A stretch of DNA of 58,258 nucleotides from Chitinophagaceae bacterium (GTDB lineage Bacteria > Bacteroidota > Bacteroidia > Chitinophagales > Chitinophagaceae): positions 1 to 58,258 of the forward strand of contig JAOAGO010000016.1 in the NCBI GenBank assembly GCA_026415715.1, written 5' to 3'. The first letter of the stretch is position 1. Each line of letters begins with the position of its first letter. Below the pieces are notes generated by a model that was given only the letters and a program-made list of their open reading frames with translations, made no database searches and was not told where the DNA came from. The position numbers were made by a program, and so were the translations under genes. Positions 1 through 7,496 of this stretch are shown here, one piece after another.

Positions 1-1
1 T

Positions 2-178
2 AGAATAGGAGTTATACGAAGATTTTTACCTAAGAAAACAAACCTAAATTTTGTAACTGATGGAGATGCTAAAAAAATTTGAAATAAAATTAACAACAGA
101 CCCGTAAGAAAATTTAATTACTTAACTCCTGATCAAATGCTAGTTAAAAAAAATTGCACTTATGACGTGAACTTTTAA
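2..178 (+). pseudogene. IS30-family transposase, C-terminal remnant
   Basis: Reading frame 2 from the first bases gives a peptide ending in the pattern INNRPVRKFNYLTPDQML, which resembles the C-terminal end of IS30-family DDE transposases (LNNRPRKxLGYxTPxE). An in-frame TGA at 80-82 interrupts it, and the 5' part is cut off by the contig start. The frame closes with TAA at 176-178. The family call rests on motif resemblance only. The stop codon makes this copy non-functional unless it is a sequencing error. Contig breaks inside insertion sequences are common because repeats stop assembly. Confidence 0.7.
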
Positions 179-182
179 AAGT

Positions 183-207
183 TTAAACTCCATTTCCCGG
201 AGTTTAA
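183..207. terminator. Hairpin between transposase remnant and epimerase gene
   Basis: A perfect 9-bp inverted repeat (TTAAACTCC / GGAGTTTAA) with a 7-nt loop lies between the transposase remnant and the 3' end of the converging epimerase gene. It could be a bidirectional terminator or part of the terminal inverted repeat of the insertion sequence. The stem is AT-rich and only moderately stable. Confidence 0.45.
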
Positions 208-226
208 GCTCAATATAAAAATCAAC

Positions 227-1261
227 TCATAAATTCTTTTTTTTATATATTCCGCAGAATATTATTCCCAGCCCCGGAGCATCCGGAATTTTAATTTTAC
301 CATAATCATACTCAATCCCTTTGGCAATATCTTCTTCCAGCAAAAGCGGGCCGTCCATATCGGCGTAGTCAATAAAGGGTAATAAATGGGCTGTGGCAGC
401 CGTGCCTACAGTAGATTCACACATACACCCGATCATGACTTTGAGGTTCAGCTTTCGTGCTTTTTCAATCATGCGTCGTGCCGGTGTAATACCCCCGCAT
501 TTGGTGAGTTTAATATTAATACCATGAAAATATCCGTAACATTTCTCCACATCCTGTTCTGCCACGCAGGATTCATCGGCAATCAGCGGAATAGAAGAAA
601 ATTCAAATAATTTCTTCATTCCTTCGCGGTCTTCTTTGGGAAGAGGTTGCTCTATCAATTCTACTCCCAGTTCCTGTAACCGGGGAATAAGATCCAACGC
701 CATGTTTACATTCCATCCCCCATTGGCGTCAATTCGAATTGCCGCATCCGTATGCTGCCTGAGCAAGGTGAGTACAGACAAATCGTCCGGCGTTCCCACC
801 TTTACTTTGTAAACCGGCCATGGTTTTTCCCGAATTTTTTGCAGCATTTTTTCCGGTGTATCTATGCCGATGGTGTAATCGGTTACCGGGCTTCGGGCAG
901 AATCGCCGCCCCACAAACGATACAGGGGTTTATTTTGCAACTTTCCGTAAAGATCCCATCCGGCTATATCCAGTGCACAAACCAGAAAATGATTTTCGGG
1001 AAACAAATGATGCACATAATGCCAGAACCGTTCGGGCTCGGTAAACGCAAATTTTTCCAGAAACCGTTTTTTGTTTTCCAGATCTTCTGCCATTTTTTTC
1101 AGCGGAATATTGTAATACGTTATTTCTGGCGCTTCACCATAGCCTTTGATGCCGAAATGTTCCAGTTCTGAGATGAATGTAGGCTGATGTGTTTTTGTTC
1201 CTCGAGATATGGTAAACGGATAGCGAAATTTAAGTTCGTATGTAAAATATTTTACCTTCAA
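227..1261 (-). CDS. Dipeptide epimerase (L-Ala-D/L-Glu epimerase type), enolase superfamily
   Basis: This 344-residue protein has the muconate-lactonizing-enzyme layout: an N-terminal capping domain (about 1-120) and a barrel domain. The KxK motif is KVK at 152-154. The metal ligands are Asp178 (RIDANGGW), Glu204 (EQPLP) and Asp229 (ADES). The second catalytic lysine is about Lys251 (NIKLTKCGG). Family members epimerize the glutamate of L-Ala-D-Glu released from murein, which then enters peptidoglycan recycling. Other dipeptide specificities occur in the family, so the exact substrate is inferred. The start is a TTG codon (TTGAAGGTA); no ATG lies nearby in frame. The gene is convergent with the IS remnant. 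It belongs to the same recycling theme as the murQ pair at 30-32 kb. Confidence 0.88.
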   Translation of the reverse strand: MKVKYFTYELKFRYPFTISRGTKTHQPTFISELEHFGIKGYGEAPEITYYNIPLKKMAEDLENKKRFLEKFAFTEPERFWHYVHHLFPENHFLVCALDIAGWDLYGKLQNKPLYRLWGGDSARSPVTDYTIGIDTPEKMLQKIREKPWPVYKVKVGTPDDLSVLTLLRQHTDAAIRIDANGGWNVNMALDLIPRLQELGVELIEQPLPKEDREGMKKLFEFSSIPLIADESCVAEQDVEKCYGYFHGINIKLTKCGGITPARRMIEKARKLNLKVMIGCMCESTVGTAATAHLLPFIDYADMDGPLLLEEDIAKGIEYDYGKIKIPDAPGLGIIFCGIYKKKNL

Positions 1262-1342
1262 TTCAAATCAATTTAGCTTGTCATTGATTTAAAAACATAT
1301 ATCCCTCAACCCGTCGTCCTCATCCAACGTTTCTCCATAACT

Positions 1343-4054
1343 TCAAACTACATCTGACCCTCTGCCACTTTCCACAATCATATTTTTCAGGTCTTCGCAA
1401 AAGGTTTTGTTTTTGATCAGGTCTTCCAGAAAGATATGCATCCGGTATCTCCAGTAATGTTTCGGGTTGGCCGGAATATTAATACGCTCATCGTCCGGAT
1501 TCTCTCTTCTCAGATTTTCCTGCATGGCCAGCAAGTCCTGTATCTGAAAAACAGCCCACATGGCCGGAGAATTCAGATGGCGGGATATGATTTCCCGAAC
1601 TATCCGGGGTTCGCATTCTTTTGGCGCTTCGCCGGCATGCCCCAGTACTTGATTGAAATAGCGTTGTGTAGCCCACCGGTTTTCATTCCACCAGCTTCGC
1701 AACGTACTCATATCATGCGTGGAAGGGGTAGTGACTGAAAAATAAGGTATGGTTTGGAGGGAAAGAAATTCCTGACCTAATTGCTTGGGCATACGCTGAA
1801 TTTCCAGGCTTAAAATGCCCAGCTTTCGCATCACATCTGGCACACAATCCGGAATCATGCCCAGATCTTCACCGCAAATCATCATACGGGTTGCCTCTTT
1901 CAGATCCGGCAGCTTGGAAAGCGCTTCTTTTTCCCAGAGCCTGTCCTGTCGTTTGTAAAAATAATCGTTGTACAACGCCATCATCCGCTCCTGTACATAC
2001 GGCAGTAAATATTTGAACGATTTGGTTTTGTGCATGGAAATACGAAAATGAAATTCACCCGGTTTTTTCTCGTCGTCTTCCAGCAAAAGCACATTTGCAA
2101 TCAACTCAAAAAGACCGTATTTCAACCTGTGATCATCTTCTGCAATTTTATTTTCGGAAAAAAAGTCGGCCACCTGTTTTTGTGTACGGAATTCGGGAAG
2201 AAGGGAATAACGGCCGTCCGCTTCTGTTTTTAAAAATTTTTCTTTTACCATACCGGCCTGCCGGCCAAAGATTTCGTGTAAAATTTCATCGGTAATAAAA
2301 GGAAGGCAGAATCTCTCATAATCAAAATAAATACCCTGTTTCCTGAATTCATCGGCATACACCGGCAAAGCCGGAACAAACCGGCCGAGAATGCCTTGTA
2401 CGGCATGAGTAGGAATGCTCCAGATTCTGAAAAAGCCCAGAATATGATCAATCCGGAATGCATCAAAAAAACGGCTCATTTCTTCAAAACGGGTTTTCCA
2501 CCAACTGAAACCGTCCTCCTGCAACTGTTTCCAATGATAAGTGGGAAAACCCCAGTTCTGCCCTTCGTCGCTGAAATCATCAGGTGGTGCGCCTGCCTGC
2601 TGGTTCAGATGAAACAATTCAGGTTGTTTCCATGTTTCGCAACTGAAGCGGGCCACTCCGATGGGAATATCTCCTTTCAGGCAAACTCCTTTTTTCCGTG
2701 CGTACTGAACGGCATTTATTAATTGAGTGTGCAAATGATACTGAACAAAAAAGTAAAACCCAACCGCTTCGTATTCTTCGCTTCCCGGTTCGCACATTTT
2801 TTCTACGGTTTTCTTTTTATATTCTGCATGTTCCCCCCATGCAGAATAATCTGCCGTACCGTAACGGTCTCGCAGGTAACAGAAAACAGCATAGGCCGGA
2901 AGCCATTTTTTATTCTCTTTAAAAAATTTTTTGAATTCATCTGAGTTAAGCAACGCTTTACCGTCCAGCTCATAGATTTGCCTTAGCGCCTGAATTTTGA
3001 TATGTAACACCGACTCATAATCCACTTCCGGAAGCGCATTGAGTTCTGTTTGCCTGCTTTTGAGCTGCTTCATCAGTTGTGTGTGCCGGTTTCCTGCCAC
3101 TTCCGAAAGATTGATATAAATCGGATGGAGCGCAAAAGCCGAAATAGCCGAATAAGGATAAGAGTCTGTCCAGGTAAAAGTAGATGAAGTATCGTTTACA
3201 GGAAGCAACTGAATCATGCGAAATCCGCAGCGGGAAGCCCAGTCGGCCAGTTTTTTCAGATCAGAAAATTCACCGACTCCGAAACTTTTTTTCGTTCTCA
3301 ACGAAAATACGGGAATGGCTACGCCGGCACCTTTCCACATTCCATAAGGCAAGCGAAAAAAACCGTCGTGGCAAATCACCAATCGTCCTACTGAAGCTTC
3401 GGCCGGCAACTGACGGTTGGTTCCTTCTTCATAACGAAGAAATTTTTTTTCCTTTACATTGTAAATTCCGTACTTGTAAGCCAAAGGCGACCTGGCTTCG
3501 GACAAGTTGATTTTACATTCCCACCAGGGCGATGATTTTTTTTTCTGTAACAAAATAGGGTTTTCCGTATTCCATTGGCGAAACTTTTCTCCCTCACCCA
3601 AAAGGCAAATCACTTCATCTTTTTTCAGCAGCGAAGCTTTAACCCTGAAGATATGTGTATAATTTTTTTCTTCCGCTTCCTGATGTTCAAATTCATTTTG
3701 CTTAAAAAAAACATTGTTAAACGGTGCGGTTTGGAAAATATTTTCATACACTTCATTGCCGCACCAATTGTCAATGAGTACAATCTCCTTAACGGATTTA
3801 TCCGCATCATTTAGCACTTTGTCAAAATCCGGCTCTCTGAACCAGGTATCATGTTCCGTTTTCAGTAAGTATTTGTAAACAAATCCTTCCGAAATTTTTT
3901 TTCGCTTTATTTCCACAGTTGCCGTCCAGAATTCATCGTTCAGATAATTCATTGGTATCAGGCCATCTTCTTGTTGATTACCCTTTTTTTTCTCGGCAAT
4001 CCAAAGTGTTTGTCCAAATCGGGTAGTATATCTTAGGTAAAAATATACTTTCAT
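1343..4054 (-). CDS. malQ: 4-alpha-glucanotransferase (GH77) with N-terminal CBM20 domains
   Basis: This 903-residue amylomaltase transfers alpha-1,4-glucan chains between maltooligosaccharides in the cytoplasm. The first 250 residues look like two starch-binding CBM20 modules in tandem, as in plant DPE2 and many Bacteroidota MalQ proteins. The GH77 barrel follows. The expected catalytic residues are present: nucleophile Asp536 (FRIDH), acid/base Glu729 (GEDLG) and Asp781 (STHDMSTLR). There is no signal peptide. The length fits the CBM20-MalQ type, which is much longer than the roughly 500-700 residues of simple MalQ. The gene starts at ATG 4054 and no neighbour is obviously in the same operon. 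A TATATTCG sequence upstream resembles the -7 box. The CBM48 protein at 57.6 kb is the only other alpha-glucan-related gene here. Confidence 0.93.
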   Translation of the reverse strand: MKVYFYLRYTTRFGQTLWIAEKKKGNQQEDGLIPMNYLNDEFWTATVEIKRKKISEGFVYKYLLKTEHDTWFREPDFDKVLNDADKSVKEIVLIDNWCGNEVYENIFQTAPFNNVFFKQNEFEHQEAEEKNYTHIFRVKASLLKKDEVICLLGEGEKFRQWNTENPILLQKKKSSPWWECKINLSEARSPLAYKYGIYNVKEKKFLRYEEGTNRQLPAEASVGRLVICHDGFFRLPYGMWKGAGVAIPVFSLRTKKSFGVGEFSDLKKLADWASRCGFRMIQLLPVNDTSSTFTWTDSYPYSAISAFALHPIYINLSEVAGNRHTQLMKQLKSRQTELNALPEVDYESVLHIKIQALRQIYELDGKALLNSDEFKKFFKENKKWLPAYAVFCYLRDRYGTADYSAWGEHAEYKKKTVEKMCEPGSEEYEAVGFYFFVQYHLHTQLINAVQYARKKGVCLKGDIPIGVARFSCETWKQPELFHLNQQAGAPPDDFSDEGQNWGFPTYHWKQLQEDGFSWWKTRFEEMSRFFDAFRIDHILGFFRIWSIPTHAVQGILGRFVPALPVYADEFRKQGIYFDYERFCLPFITDEILHEIFGRQAGMVKEKFLKTEADGRYSLLPEFRTQKQVADFFSENKIAEDDHRLKYGLFELIANVLLLEDDEKKPGEFHFRISMHKTKSFKYLLPYVQERMMALYNDYFYKRQDRLWEKEALSKLPDLKEATRMMICGEDLGMIPDCVPDVMRKLGILSLEIQRMPKQLGQEFLSLQTIPYFSVTTPSTHDMSTLRSWWNENRWATQRYFNQVLGHAGEAPKECEPRIVREIISRHLNSPAMWAVFQIQDLLAMQENLRRENPDDERINIPANPKHYWRYRMHIFLEDLIKNKTFCEDLKNMIVESGRGSDVV

Positions 4055-4592
4055 GGTTTACGGGTTCGTCTGGTAAAATAAATACATGCAGGTAAGTAAA
4101 TCGGCGAATATAATAATAAAATGATTCAGGTACTTTTCTTGTAAAAAATCTGGTAATTTAACCCGGTGCAAACGATTTCTAAACCCTTTTAAAAAAAACA
4201 GACATCTCATGTGCGATTTGCTTGGCAAGGCAATCAAAAAGATGTTCATCCGACAGAGATAAAGACACTGCGAAAATGTAAAATTTTTCTTTCTTGTTTT
4301 TACTTTTTGAGTGATGAGGTGGTTAAAATTTGATTCTTATGAAAGGTGATGGGGCACTTTAATCTTTGATAACAAGCGTTTCATTAAATAATAAAAATCG
4401 GCAAAATCTATTTGTCAGCCCGGCACATCGTGACGCATAATCGAAAACCAGCCGGATTTTGGAAAACCAATGTTCTGTTTAGGAAATCAGATTCATAATT
4501 ACAAAGTGTTTCTACTCAGAAAAACACATTTCTTTTTCAGAAACAGTTTCTTTGAGCATTCATCAGCTTTGTAAAAAAACTATCTTAGCAAT
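4055..4592. other. Intergenic region between divergent malQ and ftcD
   Basis: This 538-bp stretch separates two divergently transcribed genes. Its short open frames show no recognisable protein. A weak hairpin (GTGTTT / AAACAC, 4506-4527) and the sequence TATCTTAG close to the ftcD start, similar to a -7 box, are all I can point to. It probably holds the promoters of both genes. Confidence 0.4.
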
Positions 4593-6251
4593 ATGAATAA
4601 AAAGCAATTAATTGAATGTGTTCCGAATTTCAGCGAAGGGCGGGATTTGAGCATCATAAAGCAAATTACCGATGAAATTGAATCGGTGGAGGGGGTTCGT
4701 TTATTGAACGTTGATCCCGGTAAAGCCACTAACCGAACGGTTGTCACATTTGTCGGCGAACCGGAAGCCGTGTGCGAAGCGGCTTTTCGGGCCATCAAAA
4801 AAGCCGGTGAATTGATTGACATGAGGAAACATAAAGGCGAACATCCCAGAATGGGAGCCACAGATGTCTGCCCTTTGGTGCCTATATCCAACATCTCGAT
4901 GGAGGAAACAGCGGCTTATGCAGTGAAACTTGCAAAACGGGTGGGAGAAGAATTACAAATTCCGGTTTATCTGTATGAAGAAGCACAACCTGACAAATCG
5001 AGAAGCAATCTTTCCGTCATCCGGGCAGGTGAATACGAAGGTTTTTTTGAAAAAATTAAATTGCCGGAATGGAAGCCGGATTTCGGGCCGGATACAATGG
5101 ATGCCAAACGGGGAGCTACCGTAATCGGCGCCCGCGATTTTCTCATTGCCTTTAATGTGAATTTGAATACGACTTCCACCCGAAGAGCAAACGCAATTGC
5201 CTTTGATGTAAGAGAAGCCGGTCGTATGGTTGAAGAAAACGGAATAAAGGTAAATAAACCGGGAAGCCTGAAAGCGGTAAAAGCCATCGGCTGGTATATA
5301 GAAGAATACGGCATTGCACAAATCAGTATGAACCTCACAAATATCCGGATTACGCCTTTACATATAGCTTTCGATGAAGTATGCCGAAAAGCCGAGGCCA
5401 GAGGTGTACGGGTTACCGGAAGCGAACTGGTGGGTTTAGTGCCTTTGAAAGCATTAACTGATGCCGGAAAATATTTTCTGAGAAAACAAAAACGAAGCAC
5501 CGGGGTTCCTGAAAAAGAATTAATCCGAATAGCCATTAAAAGCATGGGTTTGGATGAACTGGCTCCGTTCAAACCCGAAGAACGCATCATTGAATATCTG
5601 CTGGAAAATAAAGAAGAAAAAAAGCTGCTTCGCCGAACGCTTGAAGATTTTAGTCATGACCTGGCATCGGAAAGCCCGGCTCCTGGCGGAGGTTCCGTAT
5701 CGGCGTATGTGGGTGCTTTGGGTGTGGCGCTGGCGGCTATGGTGGCCAATTTGTCTTCGCATAAAAGAGGGTGGGACGATCGGTGGGAAGAATTCAGCGA
5801 ATATGCAGAAAAAGCCGAGCAGTTAAAAAGTGAACTGCTGCTGCTGGTAGATGCCGATACGGCTGCATTTCATGGCGTAATGCAGGCTATGTCTCTTCCT
5901 AAAAAAACAGATGAAGAAAAACAGATCAGGCATGAAGCGATCCGCGAAGCTACCCGGAAAGCCATGGAAGTACCTTTTCGCATAATGGAGCTTGCCACCG
6001 AAAGCATGGAACTGATTAAAGCCATGGCAGAAACAGGAAATCCGAATTCGGTATCGGATGCGGGTGTAGGAGCCTTGTGTGCCCGAACGGCAGTGGCCGG
6101 TGCATTTCTGAATGTGCGTATAAATGCCACAGGGTATGATGATAAAGAATATATTAACAAATTGCTGGCACAGTGTCAGGACTTGTTACAAAAAGCGGAA
6201 TCGTTGGAAAAGGAGATACTGAAAATCGTAAATGAAAAAATCGGGATTTGA
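4593..6251 (+). CDS. ftcD: Glutamate formimidoyltransferase fused to formimidoyl-THF cyclodeaminase
   Basis: This 552-residue bifunctional enzyme acts at the end of histidine degradation. It passes the formimino group of N-formimino-glutamate to tetrahydrofolate and then deaminates the product to methenyl-THF. The transferase N- and C-subdomains occupy about 1-300, with the diagnostic GEHPRMGATDVCP (His84 matches the catalytic histidine of the mammalian enzyme). A basic linker follows. The FTCD_C cyclodeaminase domain spans about 340-545, with SPAPGGGSVSAYVGALG and NPNSVSDAGVGA. The fusion resembles the animal enzyme and is common in Bacteroidota. HutI lies 15 kb away, and HutH and HutU are not in the window. 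The gene ends 21 bp before a strong terminator. Confidence 0.93.
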   Translation: MNKKQLIECVPNFSEGRDLSIIKQITDEIESVEGVRLLNVDPGKATNRTVVTFVGEPEAVCEAAFRAIKKAGELIDMRKHKGEHPRMGATDVCPLVPISNISMEETAAYAVKLAKRVGEELQIPVYLYEEAQPDKSRSNLSVIRAGEYEGFFEKIKLPEWKPDFGPDTMDAKRGATVIGARDFLIAFNVNLNTTSTRRANAIAFDVREAGRMVEENGIKVNKPGSLKAVKAIGWYIEEYGIAQISMNLTNIRITPLHIAFDEVCRKAEARGVRVTGSELVGLVPLKALTDAGKYFLRKQKRSTGVPEKELIRIAIKSMGLDELAPFKPEERIIEYLLENKEEKKLLRRTLEDFSHDLASESPAPGGGSVSAYVGALGVALAAMVANLSSHKRGWDDRWEEFSEYAEKAEQLKSELLLLVDADTAAFHGVMQAMSLPKKTDEEKQIRHEAIREATRKAMEVPFRIMELATESMELIKAMAETGNPNSVSDAGVGALCARTAVAGAFLNVRINATGYDDKEYINKLLAQCQDLLQKAESLEKEILKIVNEKIGI

Positions 6252-6272
6252 CAGGAATCTGTATAAACTACA

Positions 6273-6298
6273 AAAGGCAGGAACATTTTCCTGCCTTT
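6273..6298. terminator. Strong bidirectional intrinsic terminator
   Basis: A perfect 11-bp stem (AAAGGCAGGAA / TTCCTGCCTTT) with a 4-nt loop sits between the convergent ftcD and SH3 genes. The stem ends in A/T tracts on both sides, so it can terminate transcription from either direction. Confidence 0.88.
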
Positions 6299-6336
6299 CA
6301 TTATATTAGAATTACACCTTTGATTCAGTCTGATGA

Positions 6337-6762
6337 TTATCCTTCTACCGGGGTCAGATACATGGTATAGCAATAGCCTTCCTCGCCATTGTCGGTCCGG
6401 ATATACCACCACTGGTCATTTTCTTTAAATACCAGCATTACCAGCTCATTACGGGCAGGTATACCTACAATTTCATGGTCAGTACCGGGGCCTTTCCGGA
6501 TATTCAGGTTTGATTTGTTGGTTGTGACTTTCAGTCTGGCGCCTTCGGTAACACCGGACACGCTGTTAATATTCAGCACCAAATCGCCGGAAACATAATC
6601 CGGATCGATTTTCCCGTAAATGTCCCAAAGTTGTTGCTTTACCCAGCCGGAAGCATCTCCATCAATGTACAAAACGCCATCCTGCTCTCTGACCTGAAGG
6701 TTTTGAACGCCGGCTGCATTAGCGGAGTCAATCAGTTCTTTGTATTTTTCCTGAAGTGCCAG
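6337..6762 (-). CDS. Small protein with bacterial SH3 domain, apparent CTG start
   Basis: The reading frame gives 141 residues when started at CTG (6762-6760). The N-terminal half has an LQEKYKELIDSA helix and the LYIDGDASGWVKQQLWDIYG stretch, as in BON/LysM-type envelope proteins of Chitinophagaceae. The C-terminal half (about 73-138) is a bacterial SH3 fold with NLNIRKGPGTDHEIVG and WWYIRTDNGEEGYCYTMYL. I chose this start because a perfect AAGGAGG lies 8 nt upstream and the residues before the first in-frame TTG (6672) already look conserved. No ATG is available. It lies directly downstream of a decayed BON-domain gene, so the gene may itself be losing function. No signal peptide is visible. 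The role is unknown, perhaps envelope-associated. Confidence 0.65.
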   Translation of the reverse strand: MALQEKYKELIDSANAAGVQNLQVREQDGVLYIDGDASGWVKQQLWDIYGKIDPDYVSGDLVLNINSVSGVTEGARLKVTTNKSNLNIRKGPGTDHEIVGIPARNELVMLVFKENDQWWYIRTDNGEEGYCYTMYLTPVEG

Positions 6763-6770
6763 GATGTTAT

Positions 6771-6777
6771 CCTCCTT
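6771..6777 (-). promoter_or_regulatory. Consensus Shine-Dalgarno upstream of a CTG start
   Basis: AAGGAGG read on the minus strand sits 8 nt before the CTG at 6762. Strong Shine-Dalgarno sequences are rare in Bacteroidota, and this one decides the start of the SH3 gene. Confidence 0.65.
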
Positions 6778-6779
6778 AT

Positions 6780-7190
6780 TTATATATTAGTCAATCCCGA
6801 GACATCCACTTTTTTTGGTTTTAACGCTTTTAAAGCCATCATCAGTGTTTGCCGGTCGGCTTTTGCGATGGTCCCGGACAATGGTAATAATTCCTTCTTT
6901 AACCGTTGCGCTGACTCCAGAAAATGATTTAATCCCAACCATAACCGCCTTAGTAATCGGGTCATCGGCTGCAATTTCTACTGCCGGTTGTATGGTACAA
7001 TTATTCACTTCGGATTTTACCCCCTTTACACCGGCTTCATTTTTTTCGCAGAAAGCCCGGCATGATGAATCTTTGCAAACACCGGAAATAGTAGCTACCC
7101 CTTTTTCAACTGAAACGGCTAAGCCGCCCCAGAAGTAACGGTAGCCAGAGCTATTTCTATGGCAACTTACAAATCGGCATCTGAAAGTCT
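6780..7190 (-). pseudogene. BON-domain protein gene, broken by a stop and two frameshifts
   Basis: Reading the minus strand from about 7190, the peptide LSDADL is followed by TAA (7169-7167), where homologues I recall have a glutamine. The frame resumes (VAIEIALATVTSG) and shifts near 7119-7130 to a second frame, VSVEKGVATISGVCKD. That frame runs through a BON repeat and a second one, AVMVGIKSFSGVSATVKEG. A second shift near 6878-6886 restores TIAKADRQTLMMALKALKP up to TAA at 6782-6780. The three pieces together make one two-BON protein. BON domains bind phospholipid or envelope surfaces. Three independent lesions argue for a real pseudogene rather than a sequencing error. The gene was probably co-transcribed with the SH3 gene. 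Confidence 0.75.
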
Positions 7191-7443
7191 TTCTTTTTTT
7201 ATGCCGAAAACTGGATAATTAACATCGAAACAATTGCATAATTTATAAAATCTTGAATTTTTTCATAACCTGTAAATTGAAGCGTTAAAAGTAGAAGAAT
7301 ATTTTTGAAAAAAAATAAATAACGGTTAAAAAAACTATTTCTTCGGCTAAACTGTTTATGGAAGTAGCTCTCAAAAGCCCTTTTCAGCCGGTACTAAAAC
7401 AAATTTTACTCTATGAAACATGCATTAACCATTTCAATTTCAC

Positions 7444-7451
7444 TAATTTTG
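7444..7451 (+). promoter_or_regulatory. -7 box (TAATTTTG) of the TonB receptor gene
   Basis: TAATTTTG matches TAnnTTTG and would start transcription near 7458. This makes the upstream in-frame ATG at 7413 unusable and favours the ATG at 7497. Confidence 0.5.
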
Positions 7452-7496
7452 CCGAAGAATCTTCGTTCAGTTCATACAATTTTCCGAATTTCATTG

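Noticed and set aside
4058-4249. 63-codon open frame upstream of malQ on the minus strand
   Set aside because: No recognisable protein, no start signal, in the promoter region of malQ.
7413-7496. N-terminal extension of the TonB receptor starting at ATG 7413
   Set aside because: The extension puts 28 residues before the signal peptide and contains a -7 box (7444-7451); the ATG at 7497 begins a clean signal peptide.
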